64,000 nucleotides of DNA, taken from the NCBI GenBank assembly GCA_025964325.1, contig JAOPZA010000072.1:1-64000 (forward strand), given 5' to 3'. Below the pieces are notes generated by a model. It ran no database searches, had not been told where the DNA came from, and saw nothing but the letters and a program-made list of their open reading frames with translations. The DNA is from Conexibacter sp. GTDB lineage: Bacteria; Actinomycetota; Thermoleophilia; Solirubrobacterales; Solirubrobacteraceae. This document shows positions 8,189 to 16,777 of the stretch, piece by piece (positions within the stretch are counted from its first letter, which is position 1; each line of letters starts with the position of its first letter). Position numbers and translations under genes: made by a program.

Positions 8189-9133
8189 GTGCCCATGAAC
8201 CCGTCTTTCCCCCGTGGCCGCACGCGGCTGCGCGCCATCGCCGTCCTCTTCACGCTCGCGCTGGTCGCGGCGCTCGCCGCCGTGCCCGCATCGGCGCGCA
8301 GCGTCACGCGGCACGCGGGCGTCACGCTCGGACTCGCCGGCCCGCTCGCCTCGGCGGCGGACAACGGCAGCGGCGACACGACCGACGCCAGCGTCGTCGA
8401 CCCGAGCAGCAGCGACACGACCGACACGAGCGGCGACACGACCGACACGAGCGGTGACACCAGCGGCGACGCGAGCAGCGGTGACACGACCGACACGAGC
8501 GGCGACCCGACGACCGACACGAGCGGCGACCCGACGACCGACGGCTCCGGCGACGGCACGCTGATCGACGACGGCAGCGACGCCTGCGGCGACAGCACCG
8601 GCACGAGCGGCACGACCGACACGAGCGGCGATACGACGACCGACGGCTCCGGCGACGGCACGAGCGCCGACGACGGCAGCGACACGATCGATCTCTGCGG
8701 CGACGGCAACGGCAACGGGTCCTCGACGACGCCGACGGGCAGCGCGCGCCTGACGGCGCTGCGCGCGGCGGTCGTCAAGCACCGCGGCGTGCGCGTCACC
8801 TTCCGGCTCGACCACCCCGGCCGCGTCGCGCTGACCCTGCAGGCGCAGAGCGCGGGCGTCGCCGCCGGCAAGCGCTGCGTCGCCCCGAGCGCGCACCGCG
8901 GTGCTCACAAGCGCGGCAAGGCGCCCTCGACGGCGAGGCACGGCAAGGCCTGCACCCGCACGGCCGCGCTCGGCGGCAGCGTCCCGATCACCGGCACCGC
9001 CGGCACGAACACGACGACGCTGACGCGTTGGCGTGGGCACAAGCTGGCCGCGGGCACCTACACGCTGACGGCGACGCCGCGGGCGAAGGGCGCACGAGCC
9101 ACGACGACGACGTTCCACGTCACGGGCCGCTGA
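8189..9133 (+). CDS. Secreted protein with Asp/Thr/Ser/Gly repeats
   Basis: 314 residues. A signal peptide (about 1-36, ending ASA-R) is followed by a low-complexity region (58-180) built from variants of DTTDTSGD, highly acidic and hydroxyl-rich. Two isolated Cys residues lie in this region. The C-terminal 130 residues form a basic, beta-rich domain (RLTALRAAVVKHRGVRVTF to TTTTFHVTGR) of a type seen in Thermoleophilia surface proteins. The GTG at 8189 has a GAGGA ribosome site eight bases upstream; an in-frame ATG two codons later is the alternative. Acidic repeats of this kind may bind cations or act as a glycosylated wall spacer; function is unknown. Confidence 0.7.
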   Translation: MPMNPSFPRGRTRLRAIAVLFTLALVAALAAVPASARSVTRHAGVTLGLAGPLASAADNGSGDTTDASVVDPSSSDTTDTSGDTTDTSGDTSGDASSGDTTDTSGDPTTDTSGDPTTDGSGDGTLIDDGSDACGDSTGTSGTTDTSGDTTTDGSGDGTSADDGSDTIDLCGDGNGNGSSTTPTGSARLTALRAAVVKHRGVRVTFRLDHPGRVALTLQAQSAGVAAGKRCVAPSAHRGAHKRGKAPSTARHGKACTRTAALGGSVPITGTAGTNTTTLTRWRGHKLAAGTYTLTATPRAKGARATTTTFHVTGR

Positions 9134-9169
9134 GGCGCCGCTGATCGACGCGAGGTCGGCGGCCCGCGC

Positions 9170-10696
9170 TCAGCGGTTGCCGTCGGCCGCGACCTGGACG
9201 ATCGACGCGTCGATCAGCCACTCGACCGGCGCGACGTCGTCGGTGTAGACGCGACCGCCGCGCAGCCCCGCCGCGATCCGCCCGGCGGTACCGGCGGCGA
9301 CCGGTCGCAGGTCGGGCGGCAGCGACGGCAGCGCGGCGCGCACGCGGTCGGCGCTGAGCGGGCCGTCGCTCGCCATCACGACCGTGTTGACGTCCTCGCT
9401 CGGGTCGCGTACGACGTGGGTGAAGACATTGCCGATCGTCGAGCTCAGCACCTTCTCGAGGGCATGCGACTGCTTCGGATGGCCGATGTTGATCAGCACC
9501 ACGCCGCCCGGGGTGAGGTGATCGCGCACGAGCGTGAAGAACTCGCGCGTGGCGAGGTAGAACGGGACGTACGGCTGCCGGTAGGCGTCGACGAAGATCG
9601 CGTCCCAGCGGCGCTTCGCGCCGCGCAGGAACGGCCGCGCGTCGGCCGTGTGGAGATGGAGGTTCGGCCCGTGGAGGTCGAACAGCCGGCGGCCGACGTC
9701 GCTCAGCGCGCCGTCGAGCTCGACGCCGTCGACGCGCGTCGCGGGGAAGTAGTGGCCATACGCGCGGGCGGTCGTGCCGGCCGCGTTGCCGAGGATCGCG
9801 ACCGAGCGGGGCGGGCGTGAGGTCGCGGCCAGCGGCAGCGCGAGGAACTCGTCCCAGTAGTTGTCCGTCAGCCAGCGCCCGGGCGTGTAGACCGAGTGGA
9901 CGGCCTGCCCCTCGTTCAGCTGCAGCTGGCGCTGGCCGTCGGGCTCCTGCACGACGCGGGCGTACTGGTAGAGCGTCTCGCGCTCCCAGATCACCGTTCC
10001 GCCGCCGGCCTTGACGACGCCCGTCGGGAGCGCGATCAGGATCCCGATCGCGACCGGGACGAGCAGGAAGCGACGCCCGAGCGAGAACGCGGCGACGAGG
10101 CCGAGCGCGAGCGCGAAGGCGAGGAACGTGCGGCGCGTGCCGGCGAACGGGATCAACAGCAGCGCACTGAGGAAGACGCCGGCGAGCGATCCGAGCGTCG
10201 AGATCGCGTAGAGCCGGCCGGTCACGCGCCCCGCCTCCTCGACCGAGGTGACGACCAGCCGCACCGCGTACGGCGCGACCGTGCCCAGCACCAGCATCGG
10301 CACCGCGATCAGCACCAGCACCGCGATCAGCGAGCCGACGAACGCGCCCGCCGAGATGTGGTCGAGCGCGTGGACCGAGACGCGCAGGAACGGCCCCGCG
10401 ACGAACGGCACGACCGCGAGCAGCACGGCGGCGCCCAGCACGAGGCGGCTGAGACCGGCGACGGTCGGATTGCGATCGGCCAGCCGCCCGCCGAGCCAGT
10501 AGCCGGCCGAGAGCGCGACCAGGACGGTCGCGATCGTGTTCGCCCAGATCAGCGTCGAGTCGCCGAACCACGGCGCCAGCAGGCGGGTGGCGGCGATCTC
10601 GATGCCGAGGGAGGCCGCCCCGACGACGGCGGCGAGCGCCTGGATCCGGCGAGCCGCCTGGATCGGACGCGTCGCCTGGATGCCGCGGACACTCAC
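9170..10696 (-). CDS. Membrane-fused spermidine-synthase-like protein
   Basis: 508 residues from the GTG at 10696. The N-terminal half holds about seven hydrophobic helices (residues 20-230) in the MFS-like arrangement found in fused spermidine synthases. The C-terminal half is a class I methyltransferase-like fold with glycine-rich VAILGNAAGTTARAYG, acidic VDGVELDGALSDVG and IFVDAYRQPYVPFYLATREFF. These correspond to the spermidine/spermine synthase superfamily. The canonical aminopropyltransferase residues are not all evident, so true polyamine synthesis is uncertain. The first codons contain three copies of an 18-base unit around ATCCAGGCG, giving an IQA repeat. It runs toward the secreted repeat-protein gene. 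Confidence 0.7.
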   Translation of the reverse strand: MSVRGIQATRPIQAARRIQALAAVVGAASLGIEIAATRLLAPWFGDSTLIWANTIATVLVALSAGYWLGGRLADRNPTVAGLSRLVLGAAVLLAVVPFVAGPFLRVSVHALDHISAGAFVGSLIAVLVLIAVPMLVLGTVAPYAVRLVVTSVEEAGRVTGRLYAISTLGSLAGVFLSALLLIPFAGTRRTFLAFALALGLVAAFSLGRRFLLVPVAIGILIALPTGVVKAGGGTVIWERETLYQYARVVQEPDGQRQLQLNEGQAVHSVYTPGRWLTDNYWDEFLALPLAATSRPPRSVAILGNAAGTTARAYGHYFPATRVDGVELDGALSDVGRRLFDLHGPNLHLHTADARPFLRGAKRRWDAIFVDAYRQPYVPFYLATREFFTLVRDHLTPGGVVLINIGHPKQSHALEKVLSSTIGNVFTHVVRDPSEDVNTVVMASDGPLSADRVRAALPSLPPDLRPVAAGTAGRIAAGLRGGRVYTDDVAPVEWLIDASIVQVAADGNR

Positions 10697-10741
10697 AACT
10701 GGCAAGCGTACGGAGTGGCGCCCCTCAGGCCTCTACGGGCC

Positions 10742-10804
10742 GGGAGAACGAGCGCCCTGCGCGAGTTCTCCCAAGTGAAACAAGGGCTCTGCCCGTAGTT
10801 TCAC
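10742..10804 (-). terminator. Two adjacent hairpins after rubredoxin
   Basis: Hairpin one (10775-10804) pairs GTGAAAC with GTTTCAC, with an inner GGGC/GCCC stem around TCT. It begins directly at the rubredoxin stop codon. Hairpin two (10742-10772) pairs GGGAGAAC with GTTCTCCC and has GCGC/GCGC inside. The second shares its outer arms with the repeated hairpin at 5743-5765, suggesting a dispersed terminator-like family. They separate the rubredoxin transcript from the spermidine-synthase-like gene on the same strand. Confidence 0.55.
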
Positions 10805-10987
10805 CTAGTCCTCGTACGGCACGAAGTCGCGCTTGCGCGCGCCGCAGACCGGACAGAACCACGTCTCCGGGATGTCCGCGAAGGCGGTTCCGGGCGGGAT
10901 GCCGCCGTCGGGATCGCCATCGGCCGGGTCATAGATGAACCCGCAGGACTCGCAGATCCACTTCTGAGTCGTCTCGATAGTGCTCAT
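10805..10987 (-). CDS. Rubredoxin
   Basis: 60 residues. It is a one-iron electron carrier with the four ligand cysteines in two CxxCG knuckles: C12-x-x-C15 (CESCG) and C45-x-x-C48 (CPVCG). The conserved core [16 protein letters not shown] lies between them. Length and spacing match standard rubredoxins. The usual alkane hydroxylase or rubredoxin reductase partners are not in the window. It is divergent from the Nudix gene, with only 67 bases between start codons, so the two promoters are close or overlapping. Confidence 0.95.
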   Translation of the reverse strand: MSTIETTQKWICESCGFIYDPADGDPDGGIPPGTAFADIPETWFCPVCGARKRDFVPYED

Positions 10988-11054
10988 GGCGGGGCAGGGT
11001 AGCGCGAAGCGCAAGGTCGTCCGGCGGTCGCGTGCGACCGGTAGGGTGGCCCGC

Positions 11055-11693
11055 ATGGAGGCGGCGCAGCCAGGACGCGGGGAGGAGCTCCACAGCGGTC
11101 CTCCCGTGCGGCCGCGGGTCGCCGCGACGGTGATCGTCCTGCGCGACGGCGACCGCGGCCTCGAGCTGCTGCTGGTGCAGCGCAATCCCGCGTCGCGCTT
11201 CATGGGCGGGGCCTGGGTCTTCCCAGGCGGCGCGGTCGATCCGACCGACGGCGAGGGCGAGGAGGGCGTCCGCTGGGCCGCGCTGCGCGAGCTCGCCGAG
11301 GAGACCGGCCTGCGCGTCGAGGCGCCCGACCAGCTCCTCCCCTTCTCGCGCTGGATCACGCCGCCGGAGGTGTCGATCCGCTTCGACACGTGGTTCTTCC
11401 TGACGCCGGCGCCCCACGGCGCCGAGCCGCGCGTCGACGGGGGCGAATGCGTCGACTGGCGCTGGAGCACACCGGCGGATGCGCTCGCCGCGCACCGCGC
11501 CGGCGAGCTCGAGCTCGTCTTCCCGACGATCAAGCACCTCGAGCAGCTGTCCGGCTTCGCGACCGCCAACGAGCTCATCGCCTACGCCTTCGGGCAGGAG
11601 ATCCGCACGGTCACGCCGCGCGTCGTAAGCGACGGCGAGATGTCGCGCATCGTGCTGCCCGGCGAGCCCGGCTACGACGCGCGACGGGCTTGA
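11055..11693 (+). CDS. Nudix hydrolase (NUDT19/CoA-pyrophosphatase-like)
   Basis: 212 residues. The family hydrolyses nucleoside diphosphates linked to another moiety. Visible elements are [19 protein letters not shown] (38-56), the Gly-Gly turn PGGAVDP and the metal-binding core RELAEETG (78-85). An insertion between the Gly-Gly turn and the core, as here, is typical of NUDT19-like members that act on CoA derivatives. I prefer the ATG at 11055 because homology starts soon after. It lacks a Shine-Dalgarno site, and a TAGGGT box (11042-11047) seven bases before it could be a -10 element giving a leaderless message. It runs on to the epimerase gene with a 4-base gap. Confidence 0.85.
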   Translation: MEAAQPGRGEELHSGPPVRPRVAATVIVLRDGDRGLELLLVQRNPASRFMGGAWVFPGGAVDPTDGEGEEGVRWAALRELAEETGLRVEAPDQLLPFSRWITPPEVSIRFDTWFFLTPAPHGAEPRVDGGECVDWRWSTPADALAAHRAGELELVFPTIKHLEQLSGFATANELIAYAFGQEIRTVTPRVVSDGEMSRIVLPGEPGYDARRA

Positions 11694-11697
11694 GGCG

Positions 11698-12756
11698 ATG
11701 GCGCGGGCGCCGACCGGCCCCCAGCCCGGCGGAGGTGCGGGCGGCGGCCTGACGGTCGCCGTCACCGGTCCCAGCGGCGAGATCGGCCGGGCGTTCGTGC
11801 GCGCGCTCGAACGCGCCCCCGAGATCGAGCAGGTCCGCGCCTTCGGCCGCCGCGAGGTCGTGCCGTCGGCAGAGGGCTGGCGCAAGACGACCTACACGCG
11901 CGGGGACGTCCTCGACCGCGAGGCGGTCGACGCGCTCGTGGCGGGCGCCGATGTCGTCGTCCACCTCGCCTTCGCGGTGATGGGCGCCGGCGGCAGCGAC
12001 GGCAGCCGCGTCAACCTCGACGGCTCGCGCAACGTCTTCGCGGCAGCGGTGAGGGCCGGCGCGAAGCGACTCGTCTACACCTCCTCGGTCGCCGCCTACG
12101 GCTTCCACGACGACAACCCGCCGCTGCTGACCGAGGACGTGCGGCCGCGCGGCACCGAGTCGCACAGCTACTCGGCCGCGAAGGCCGCTGTCGAGCGGGT
12201 GCTGGCGGAGCTGACGACGGGCAGCAGCACCGACGTCTACGTGCTGCGCCCGTGCATCGTCGCCGGCCCCGACGCGCTGATGCTGATCGAGAGCATCCCC
12301 TACGTGCAGCTCGGCGAGCGGATGCCGTCCGCGGTGCGGCGACTGCTCGAGGCGGTGCCGGTGCTGAAGCCGGTGATCCCGGACAACGGCGTCGCCTTCC
12401 AGCTGGTCCACCACGACGACGTCGCGAGCGCGCTGCGCGGCGCCACGCTCGGCCGCGGCGCGCCCGGGATCTACAACGTCGCCGGTCCCGGAACGCTGAC
12501 GATGCGGGAGCTCGCGCACGATCTCGGCTGGTACGCGATCCCGGTGCCGGAGCTCGCCGTCGACCTCGCCGGCGAGGCGGTCGCGCGGCTGCCGTTCGTC
12601 CCGGCCGAGGCGCAGTGGATCAACGCGCTGCGCGTGCCGATGCTGATGGACACGTCGAAGGCGACGCGGATCCTGCGTTGGCGACCCCGCTTCGGCGCGC
12701 GCGAGACGCTGCGCGCGACGATCGCCGAGGCGCGCAGCGCACAGCTGCTGCGCTGA
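11698..12756 (+). CDS. NAD-dependent epimerase/dehydratase family protein
   Basis: 352 residues of the extended SDR type, acting on sugar nucleotides or related substrates. The cofactor loop is TGPSGEIG (23-30), followed by VVVHLAF and the catalytic YxxxK pair (Y158 and K162 in SYSAAK), with the serine in VYTSSVAAYG. An N-terminal Gly-rich stretch of about 17 residues precedes the fold. It starts four bases after the Nudix stop, so the two are probably co-transcribed. The last third (residues 270-352) carries hydrophobic patches often seen in membrane-associated members. Substrate unknown. Confidence 0.85.
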   Translation: MARAPTGPQPGGGAGGGLTVAVTGPSGEIGRAFVRALERAPEIEQVRAFGRREVVPSAEGWRKTTYTRGDVLDREAVDALVAGADVVVHLAFAVMGAGGSDGSRVNLDGSRNVFAAAVRAGAKRLVYTSSVAAYGFHDDNPPLLTEDVRPRGTESHSYSAAKAAVERVLAELTTGSSTDVYVLRPCIVAGPDALMLIESIPYVQLGERMPSAVRRLLEAVPVLKPVIPDNGVAFQLVHHDDVASALRGATLGRGAPGIYNVAGPGTLTMRELAHDLGWYAIPVPELAVDLAGEAVARLPFVPAEAQWINALRVPMLMDTSKATRILRWRPRFGARETLRATIAEARSAQLLR

Positions 12757-12777
12757 CGGGCGGGTATCCTCGACCCG

Positions 12778-13908
12778 ATGGCGCATCCCACCCAGACGGC
12801 GGTCGGCACCTGGAGCGGCGGCCGCTTCATGCACTTCGGCGAGCCCGTCGACGACGAGCGGATGCTCGCGCTGCTGCGGCCCGACGACGCGATCCGCACC
12901 GTCATCACGGCCGACGCCTACGGCAGCGGGGACGCCGACCGGATGCTCGGGCGCGCGCTCGAGGGACTGCCGCGCGAGGACTACGTGCTCGTCGGCGCGG
13001 TCGGCCACGACTTCTACGAGGGCGAGCGCGAGGGCTCGAAGGGCTTCCCGCGCTTCACCGACCCGCGGCTGCGCGGGCCCGAGGGCTACGCCGACTACCT
13101 GCGCCGCGCGACCGAGGCGAGCCTCGAGCGCCTCGGCGCCGACCGCTTCGACCTGCTGATGCTGCACAACCCGGATCGCACCGGGTATACGAGCGAGGCC
13201 GTCTGGGACGGCATGGCGGCCCTGCGCGACGCCGGCCTGACCGACCTGCTGGGCGTCGCCCCCGGCCCCGCGAACGGCTTCACGCTCGACGTGATCGACT
13301 GCTTCGAGCGCTTCGGCGACCGGATCGACTGGGCGATGCTGATCCTCAACCCGCTCGAGCCGTGGCCGGGCGAGCTGGCGCTGCCGGCCGCAGCCCGTCA
13401 CGACGTGCGGGTGCTCACACGCGTCGTCGACTACGGCGGCCTCTTCGGCGGCGACATGCGCCCGGGGCACGAGCTGCAGGGCAGAGACCACCGCGCCTTC
13501 CGCCCCGCCGGCTGGATCGAGCGAGGGCTCGAGCGGATCGACCGCATGCGCGCGATCGCCGACCGCCACGGCCTGACGACGCTGCAGCTGGCGTGCCAGT
13601 GGAACCTCGCGCACGAGCAGGTCGCCTGCGTCGCGCCGACGCTGCTGCAGGAGTCGGGGCGCGCCGCGATCCCCGTCGAGCGCAAGCGCGCGGAGCTGGC
13701 GGCACTGCCGCGCGAGCTGCTGCTGAGCGCCGAGGAGGTCGCCGAGCTGCGGGCGATCGGCGACAACACCGGCTCGATGAAGCTGAAGGGCGCGGCTCCC
13801 GATCACGACGGCCCGGCGTTGCCGGACCGCTGGCCGCTCGACGAGCAGCTCACCTCGGTTGCGGCGCGCTGGGCGATCGACCCCGGCCGCGACCTCGTGC
13901 ACGCGTAG
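12778..13908 (+). CDS. Aldo/keto reductase family protein, divergent active site
   Basis: 376 residues with an aldo/keto reductase TIM-barrel. Landmarks are TADAYGSGDADRMLGRAL (45-62), which holds the Asp and Tyr48 of the catalytic tetrad, and LLMLHNPD with a histidine. The Lys normally found after the third strand (as in TKVG) is absent: the segment reads LVGAVGHDFY (71-80). Either the activity differs or another residue substitutes. The ATG at 12778 is preceded by TATCCT (12765-12770) at -8 and lacks a ribosome site, so a leaderless message is possible. It follows the epimerase gene by 21 bases. Confidence 0.75.
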   Translation: MAHPTQTAVGTWSGGRFMHFGEPVDDERMLALLRPDDAIRTVITADAYGSGDADRMLGRALEGLPREDYVLVGAVGHDFYEGEREGSKGFPRFTDPRLRGPEGYADYLRRATEASLERLGADRFDLLMLHNPDRTGYTSEAVWDGMAALRDAGLTDLLGVAPGPANGFTLDVIDCFERFGDRIDWAMLILNPLEPWPGELALPAAARHDVRVLTRVVDYGGLFGGDMRPGHELQGRDHRAFRPAGWIERGLERIDRMRAIADRHGLTTLQLACQWNLAHEQVACVAPTLLQESGRAAIPVERKRAELAALPRELLLSAEEVAELRAIGDNTGSMKLKGAAPDHDGPALPDRWPLDEQLTSVAARWAIDPGRDLVHA

Positions 13909-13979
13909 CCTCAAACCCGTGCAGACCTGACACATCGCTCCGTTTACGCACGGCGTGGGTTGTACTGTGCGTGCCCACC

Positions 13980-14726
13980 ATGCTGGCGCGACTGCGATCC
14001 TCCCTCACCTACGCCAACGTCGTATCGACGCTCTGCCTGGTCCTCGTGGTCGGCGGCGGCGGAGCGTACGCGAAGTCGAAGCTGATCAACGGAACCGAGC
14101 TGAAACCGCGCAGCGTCACGGCGGCGAAGATCAAGAAGCACTCGCTCACGAACACCGAGGTCGACATCAAGAAGCTCGGTCGCGTCGCCGACGCCGCGCG
14201 CCTCGGCGGCAAGCTGCCGTCGGCCTTCGCACCGGCCGGCAACTACCTGGCGGCGGGCGGGACGGCCGCGAACGCCAACGCGCTCGGCGGCCAGCCGCCC
14301 TCGGCCTTCCTGGCGGCCGGTGGGACGGCCGCGAACGCCAACGCGCTCGGCGGCCAGCCGCCCTCCGCCTATCTGCCGGCGAGCCGCGTGATGGGCGGCT
14401 CCGCGACCACGAACGCCGTGCCCGCCCAGGTCGTCCTCACCTACCCGCCGATCGGCATGACGCTCAAGACGACCGGCAGCGCCTCGACCTCGGGCACGAC
14501 GCGCGTCGTCTTCGCCGCCGGCACGGTCACGCTCGACATCAGCCATCGTGGTGGGATTCAGGTCGTCCGTCCCGGGACGGAGTGGACCGCGAGCCCGGCA
14601 ACCTTCTCGGCGGTCGACTCGTTCACGGTGCGGGCGGCCGACCAGCCGACGGTCGGGCTGACGATCCAGTGTGGCTACGACACGACGCCGTACATCGTCA
14701 GCTGCACGGGCGTGACGTTCAACTGA
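13980..14726 (+). CDS. Secreted or anchored surface protein with 21-residue repeats
   Basis: 248 residues. A single hydrophobic helix near residues 10-28 (ANVVSTLCLVLVVGGGGAYA) acts as signal or anchor. It is followed by LINGTELKPRSVTAAKIKK, a motif I associate with a family of actinobacterial and Thermoleophilia exported proteins. Residues 90-131 hold two copies of a 21-residue Ala/Asn/Gly repeat. The C-terminal 110 residues are Thr-rich and beta-like, with two cysteines near the end. The gene starts just after a possible TACTGT -10 box (13963-13968). An in-frame GTG three codons upstream is an alternative start. Function unknown. Confidence 0.6.
   Translation: MLARLRSSLTYANVVSTLCLVLVVGGGGAYAKSKLINGTELKPRSVTAAKIKKHSLTNTEVDIKKLGRVADAARLGGKLPSAFAPAGNYLAAGGTAANANALGGQPPSAFLAAGGTAANANALGGQPPSAYLPASRVMGGSATTNAVPAQVVLTYPPIGMTLKTTGSASTSGTTRVVFAAGTVTLDISHRGGIQVVRPGTEWTASPATFSAVDSFTVRAADQPTVGLTIQCGYDTTPYIVSCTGVTFN
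14247..14372 (+). repeat. Two tandem 63-bp coding repeats
   Basis: The unit starting CTGGCGGC at 14247 recurs at 14310 with only a few substitutions and encodes 21 residues each time (Leu-Ala-Ala-Gly-Gly-Thr to Pro-Ser-Ala-Phe/Tyr). The near identity at DNA level indicates recent duplication within the surface-protein gene. Confidence 0.85.
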
Positions 14727-14763
14727 CGAGCTCGTCCTCCACGGGCTAGTCCTCCACCGCCTG

Positions 14764-14780
14764 CTCGCCGCACGGGCGAG
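14764..14780. terminator. Short hairpin between the surface-protein gene and the IS element
   Basis: CTCGCC pairs with GGCGAG around GCACG, 38 bases after the surface-protein stop. It is a plausible but weak terminator. Confidence 0.35.
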
Positions 14781-14792
14781 GCCGGATGCGAC

Positions 14793-15841
14793 GGCTAGTT
14801 GTAAGAGCTAGGGAGGTTGTTCAGCTCGCGGAGGCGGGCTGCGGGCGGCTTGTGGTTGAGGGAGCCGTGTGGGCGGTGATGGTTGTAGGTGTGGAGCCAG
14901 CCGTCAAGGGCTGCGGTGCGTTCTTGGCTTGTGGTGTAGATCGCGGCGTAGGCCCAGCCGTCGATCATCGTGCGGATGAAGCGTTCGGCTTTGCCGTTGG
15001 TGCGGGGCCGGTAGGGCCGTGTGCGGAGGTGGCGGACGTGTTGGGTGCGGCAGGCGATCGCGTGCAGGGTGGAGCGGTAGCCGGCGCCGTTGTCGGTCAT
15101 CACGCGCTCGATGGTGATCCCGTGGCGGCGGTAGTGACGGATCGCGCGGCGCAGAAAGCCAGCGACCGTGACCGCTCTCTCGTCGGTGAGGACTTCGACG
15201 TAGGCCAGGCGCGTGGCGTCGTCGACGCAGACGTGGACGTAGTCCCAGCCGGCGCCGCGGCCGCCGTGTCGGCCGGGGCCGCGGCCGAGCATCCGATGTC
15301 CTGCGCCGCCGCGGATCCGGCCGAGCTTCTTGACGTCGATGTGCAGCAACTCCCCCGGTCGTGCGCGTTCGTAGCGGTTCGGCGGCTCGACCGGATCGAG
15401 ACGGGAGCGCTTGCCCAGGTTGATGCGTCTCAAGACCGCGGAGACCGTTGAGAGCGCCATCCCCAGACAGAGCGCGATCTCCGCTGCTGTCATGCGCAGC
15501 TTGCGCAGCGCGGCGATCAGCTGGACCCGGTCCTCTGGTGTGCGGTTCGGGCTGCGCTTCGGCGTCGAGGGTCGATCGATCAATCCCAACGCGCCTTCGG
15601 CGCGATAGCGCGCCAACCACTTCGAGCAGGTCCGGCCGCTCACTCCGGCCGCCACGGCGGCCTGCGTGACCGACCACCCCTGCTCGAGCACCCTGAGCAC
15701 CATTCGCTCGCGCCCCCTCGGGCCGAGCGGCGCGTTAGCGTGCAATCTCATCCGGTGTCCTCCTTGGAACTGGGGGCTTCGACACCACCCAGCCTCCAAG
15801 GAGGCCCGGATGAACAACCTCCCTAGGAACTACACCTAGCC
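14793..15841 (-). mobile_element. IS481-family insertion sequence, complete
   Basis: One transposase gene is flanked by inverted repeats. The left end (14793-14823) and right end (15811-15841) match at 26 of 31 positions, sharing GGCTAG, then TGTA, then the block CTAGGGAGGTTGTTCA. If the true ends are TGTA/TACA (14800-15834, 1035 bp), the outer CTAG on each side is the target. This fits the NCTAGN preference described for Bordetella IS481, although the outer bases of the two six-mers differ (GCTAGT and CCTAGC). The element sits between the surface-protein gene and aqpZ and does not obviously break a gene. Confidence 0.88.
14795..15751 (-). CDS. IS481-family transposase
   Basis: 318 residues. 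An N-terminal helix-turn-helix region (residues 25-60, QAAVAAGVSGRTCSKWLARY) and a second helical segment precede an rve/DDE integrase core. The likely catalytic residues are D139 (LLHIDVKKLG), D220 (VMTDNGAGY) and E256 (NGKAERFIRT). The protein ends with HRPHGSLNHKPPAARL, a typical IS481/IS3-type C-terminus. The ATG at 15751 has a strong AAGGAGG site. The stop codon TAG is supplied by the CTAG at the insertion site, outside the TGTA end. The gene appears intact and potentially active. Confidence 0.95.
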   Translation of the reverse strand: MRLHANAPLGPRGRERMVLRVLEQGWSVTQAAVAAGVSGRTCSKWLARYRAEGALGLIDRPSTPKRSPNRTPEDRVQLIAALRKLRMTAAEIALCLGMALSTVSAVLRRINLGKRSRLDPVEPPNRYERARPGELLHIDVKKLGRIRGGAGHRMLGRGPGRHGGRGAGWDYVHVCVDDATRLAYVEVLTDERAVTVAGFLRRAIRHYRRHGITIERVMTDNGAGYRSTLHAIACRTQHVRHLRTRPYRPRTNGKAERFIRTMIDGWAYAAIYTTSQERTAALDGWLHTYNHHRPHGSLNHKPPAARLRELNNLPSSYN

Positions 15842-15954
15842 GACCCGTCGCGCCGCGGCCGCGGACGCTGATCGTCGCGCGGTCGGCGCGCGAGATCGCG
15901 CGCCCTTCACGACGACGGGGGCGGCGCGCATCGGACCGGGCACGCCGGTCACCG

Positions 15955-16701
15955 TCACCCGCTGACGGGGCTCTCCAGCTCGGCCGCGACGGCCGACTCG
16001 GCCGGGTCGATCGTCTCCGCGCCCCTGAACAGGGCGGCGTGCAGCGCTGCCGCCAGCGCCGCGCCGACGAGCGGAGCGACGATGAACAGCCACAGCTGGC
16101 CGAGCGCCCAGCCGCCCGCGTAGACGGCGGAGGCGATGCTGCGGGCCGGGTTGACCGACGTGTTGTCGATCGGGATGCCGACGAGGTGGATCAGCGTCAG
16201 CACGAGGCCGATCGGGATCCCGGCAAAGGCCGCGTTGGCGATCCGGTCGGTCGCCGCGAGCACGGTGAAGACGAGGAAGGCGGTCAGCACGACCTCGGCC
16301 GCGAGCGCCGAGCCGAGCGGATAGCCGCCGGGCGAGTGCGCGCCGAAGCCGTTGGCGCCGAGCCCCTCGCTGCCCGCGTGGTAGCCGCCCTTGCGGCCCG
16401 CCACGATCGCGAGCAGGATGCCGGCCGCCACGACGCCACCGATGATCTGCGCGACCCAATACGGGACGGCCTCGGCGAGCGTGATCTTGCGCCGCAGCAG
16501 TAGGCCGAAGGTGACCGCCGGGTTGATGTGGCAGCCCGAGATCGGGCCGACCGCGTAGGCCATCGCCAGCAGCGAGAGGCCGAATGCGAGCGCCACCCCG
16601 AGGTTGCCGACCTGCTCGCCGGCGATCACCGCCGTCCCGACGCCTCCGAAGACCAACACGAACGTCCCGACCGCTTCCGCCAGCCCCCGTCGCAGCAACA
16701 T
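15955..16701 (-). CDS. aqpZ: Aquaporin Z-type water channel
   Basis: 248 residues, six TM helices and the two half-helices with NPA boxes: HINPAVTFG (NPA 60-62) and TSVNPARS (NPA 184-186). The selectivity-filter positions equivalent to E. coli AqpZ F43, H174, T183 and R189 are all visible as F40, H172, T181 and R187. This argues for a water-selective channel rather than a glycerol facilitator. The 18-residue C-terminal tail after the last helix is acidic. The loop between helices 3 and 4 is longer and glycine-rich (residues 103-130). The start has a GGGGGA ribosome site. The 113 bases between its stop and the IS element contain no gene I can support. Confidence 0.92.
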   Translation of the reverse strand: MLLRRGLAEAVGTFVLVFGGVGTAVIAGEQVGNLGVALAFGLSLLAMAYAVGPISGCHINPAVTFGLLLRRKITLAEAVPYWVAQIIGGVVAAGILLAIVAGRKGGYHAGSEGLGANGFGAHSPGGYPLGSALAAEVVLTAFLVFTVLAATDRIANAAFAGIPIGLVLTLIHLVGIPIDNTSVNPARSIASAVYAGGWALGQLWLFIVAPLVGAALAAALHAALFRGAETIDPAESAVAAELESPVSG

Positions 16702-16777
16702 GCGTCCCCCGTTTCGATGGTCGATGCTGCTGCCATTTACCAGGGGCCTGGCGGAAGTCCTGCCCGTCGCTTGGCGC

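Noticed and set aside
15842..15954. Gene interrupted by the IS element
   Set aside because: Flanking sequences on the two sides do not join into a recognisable coding sequence.
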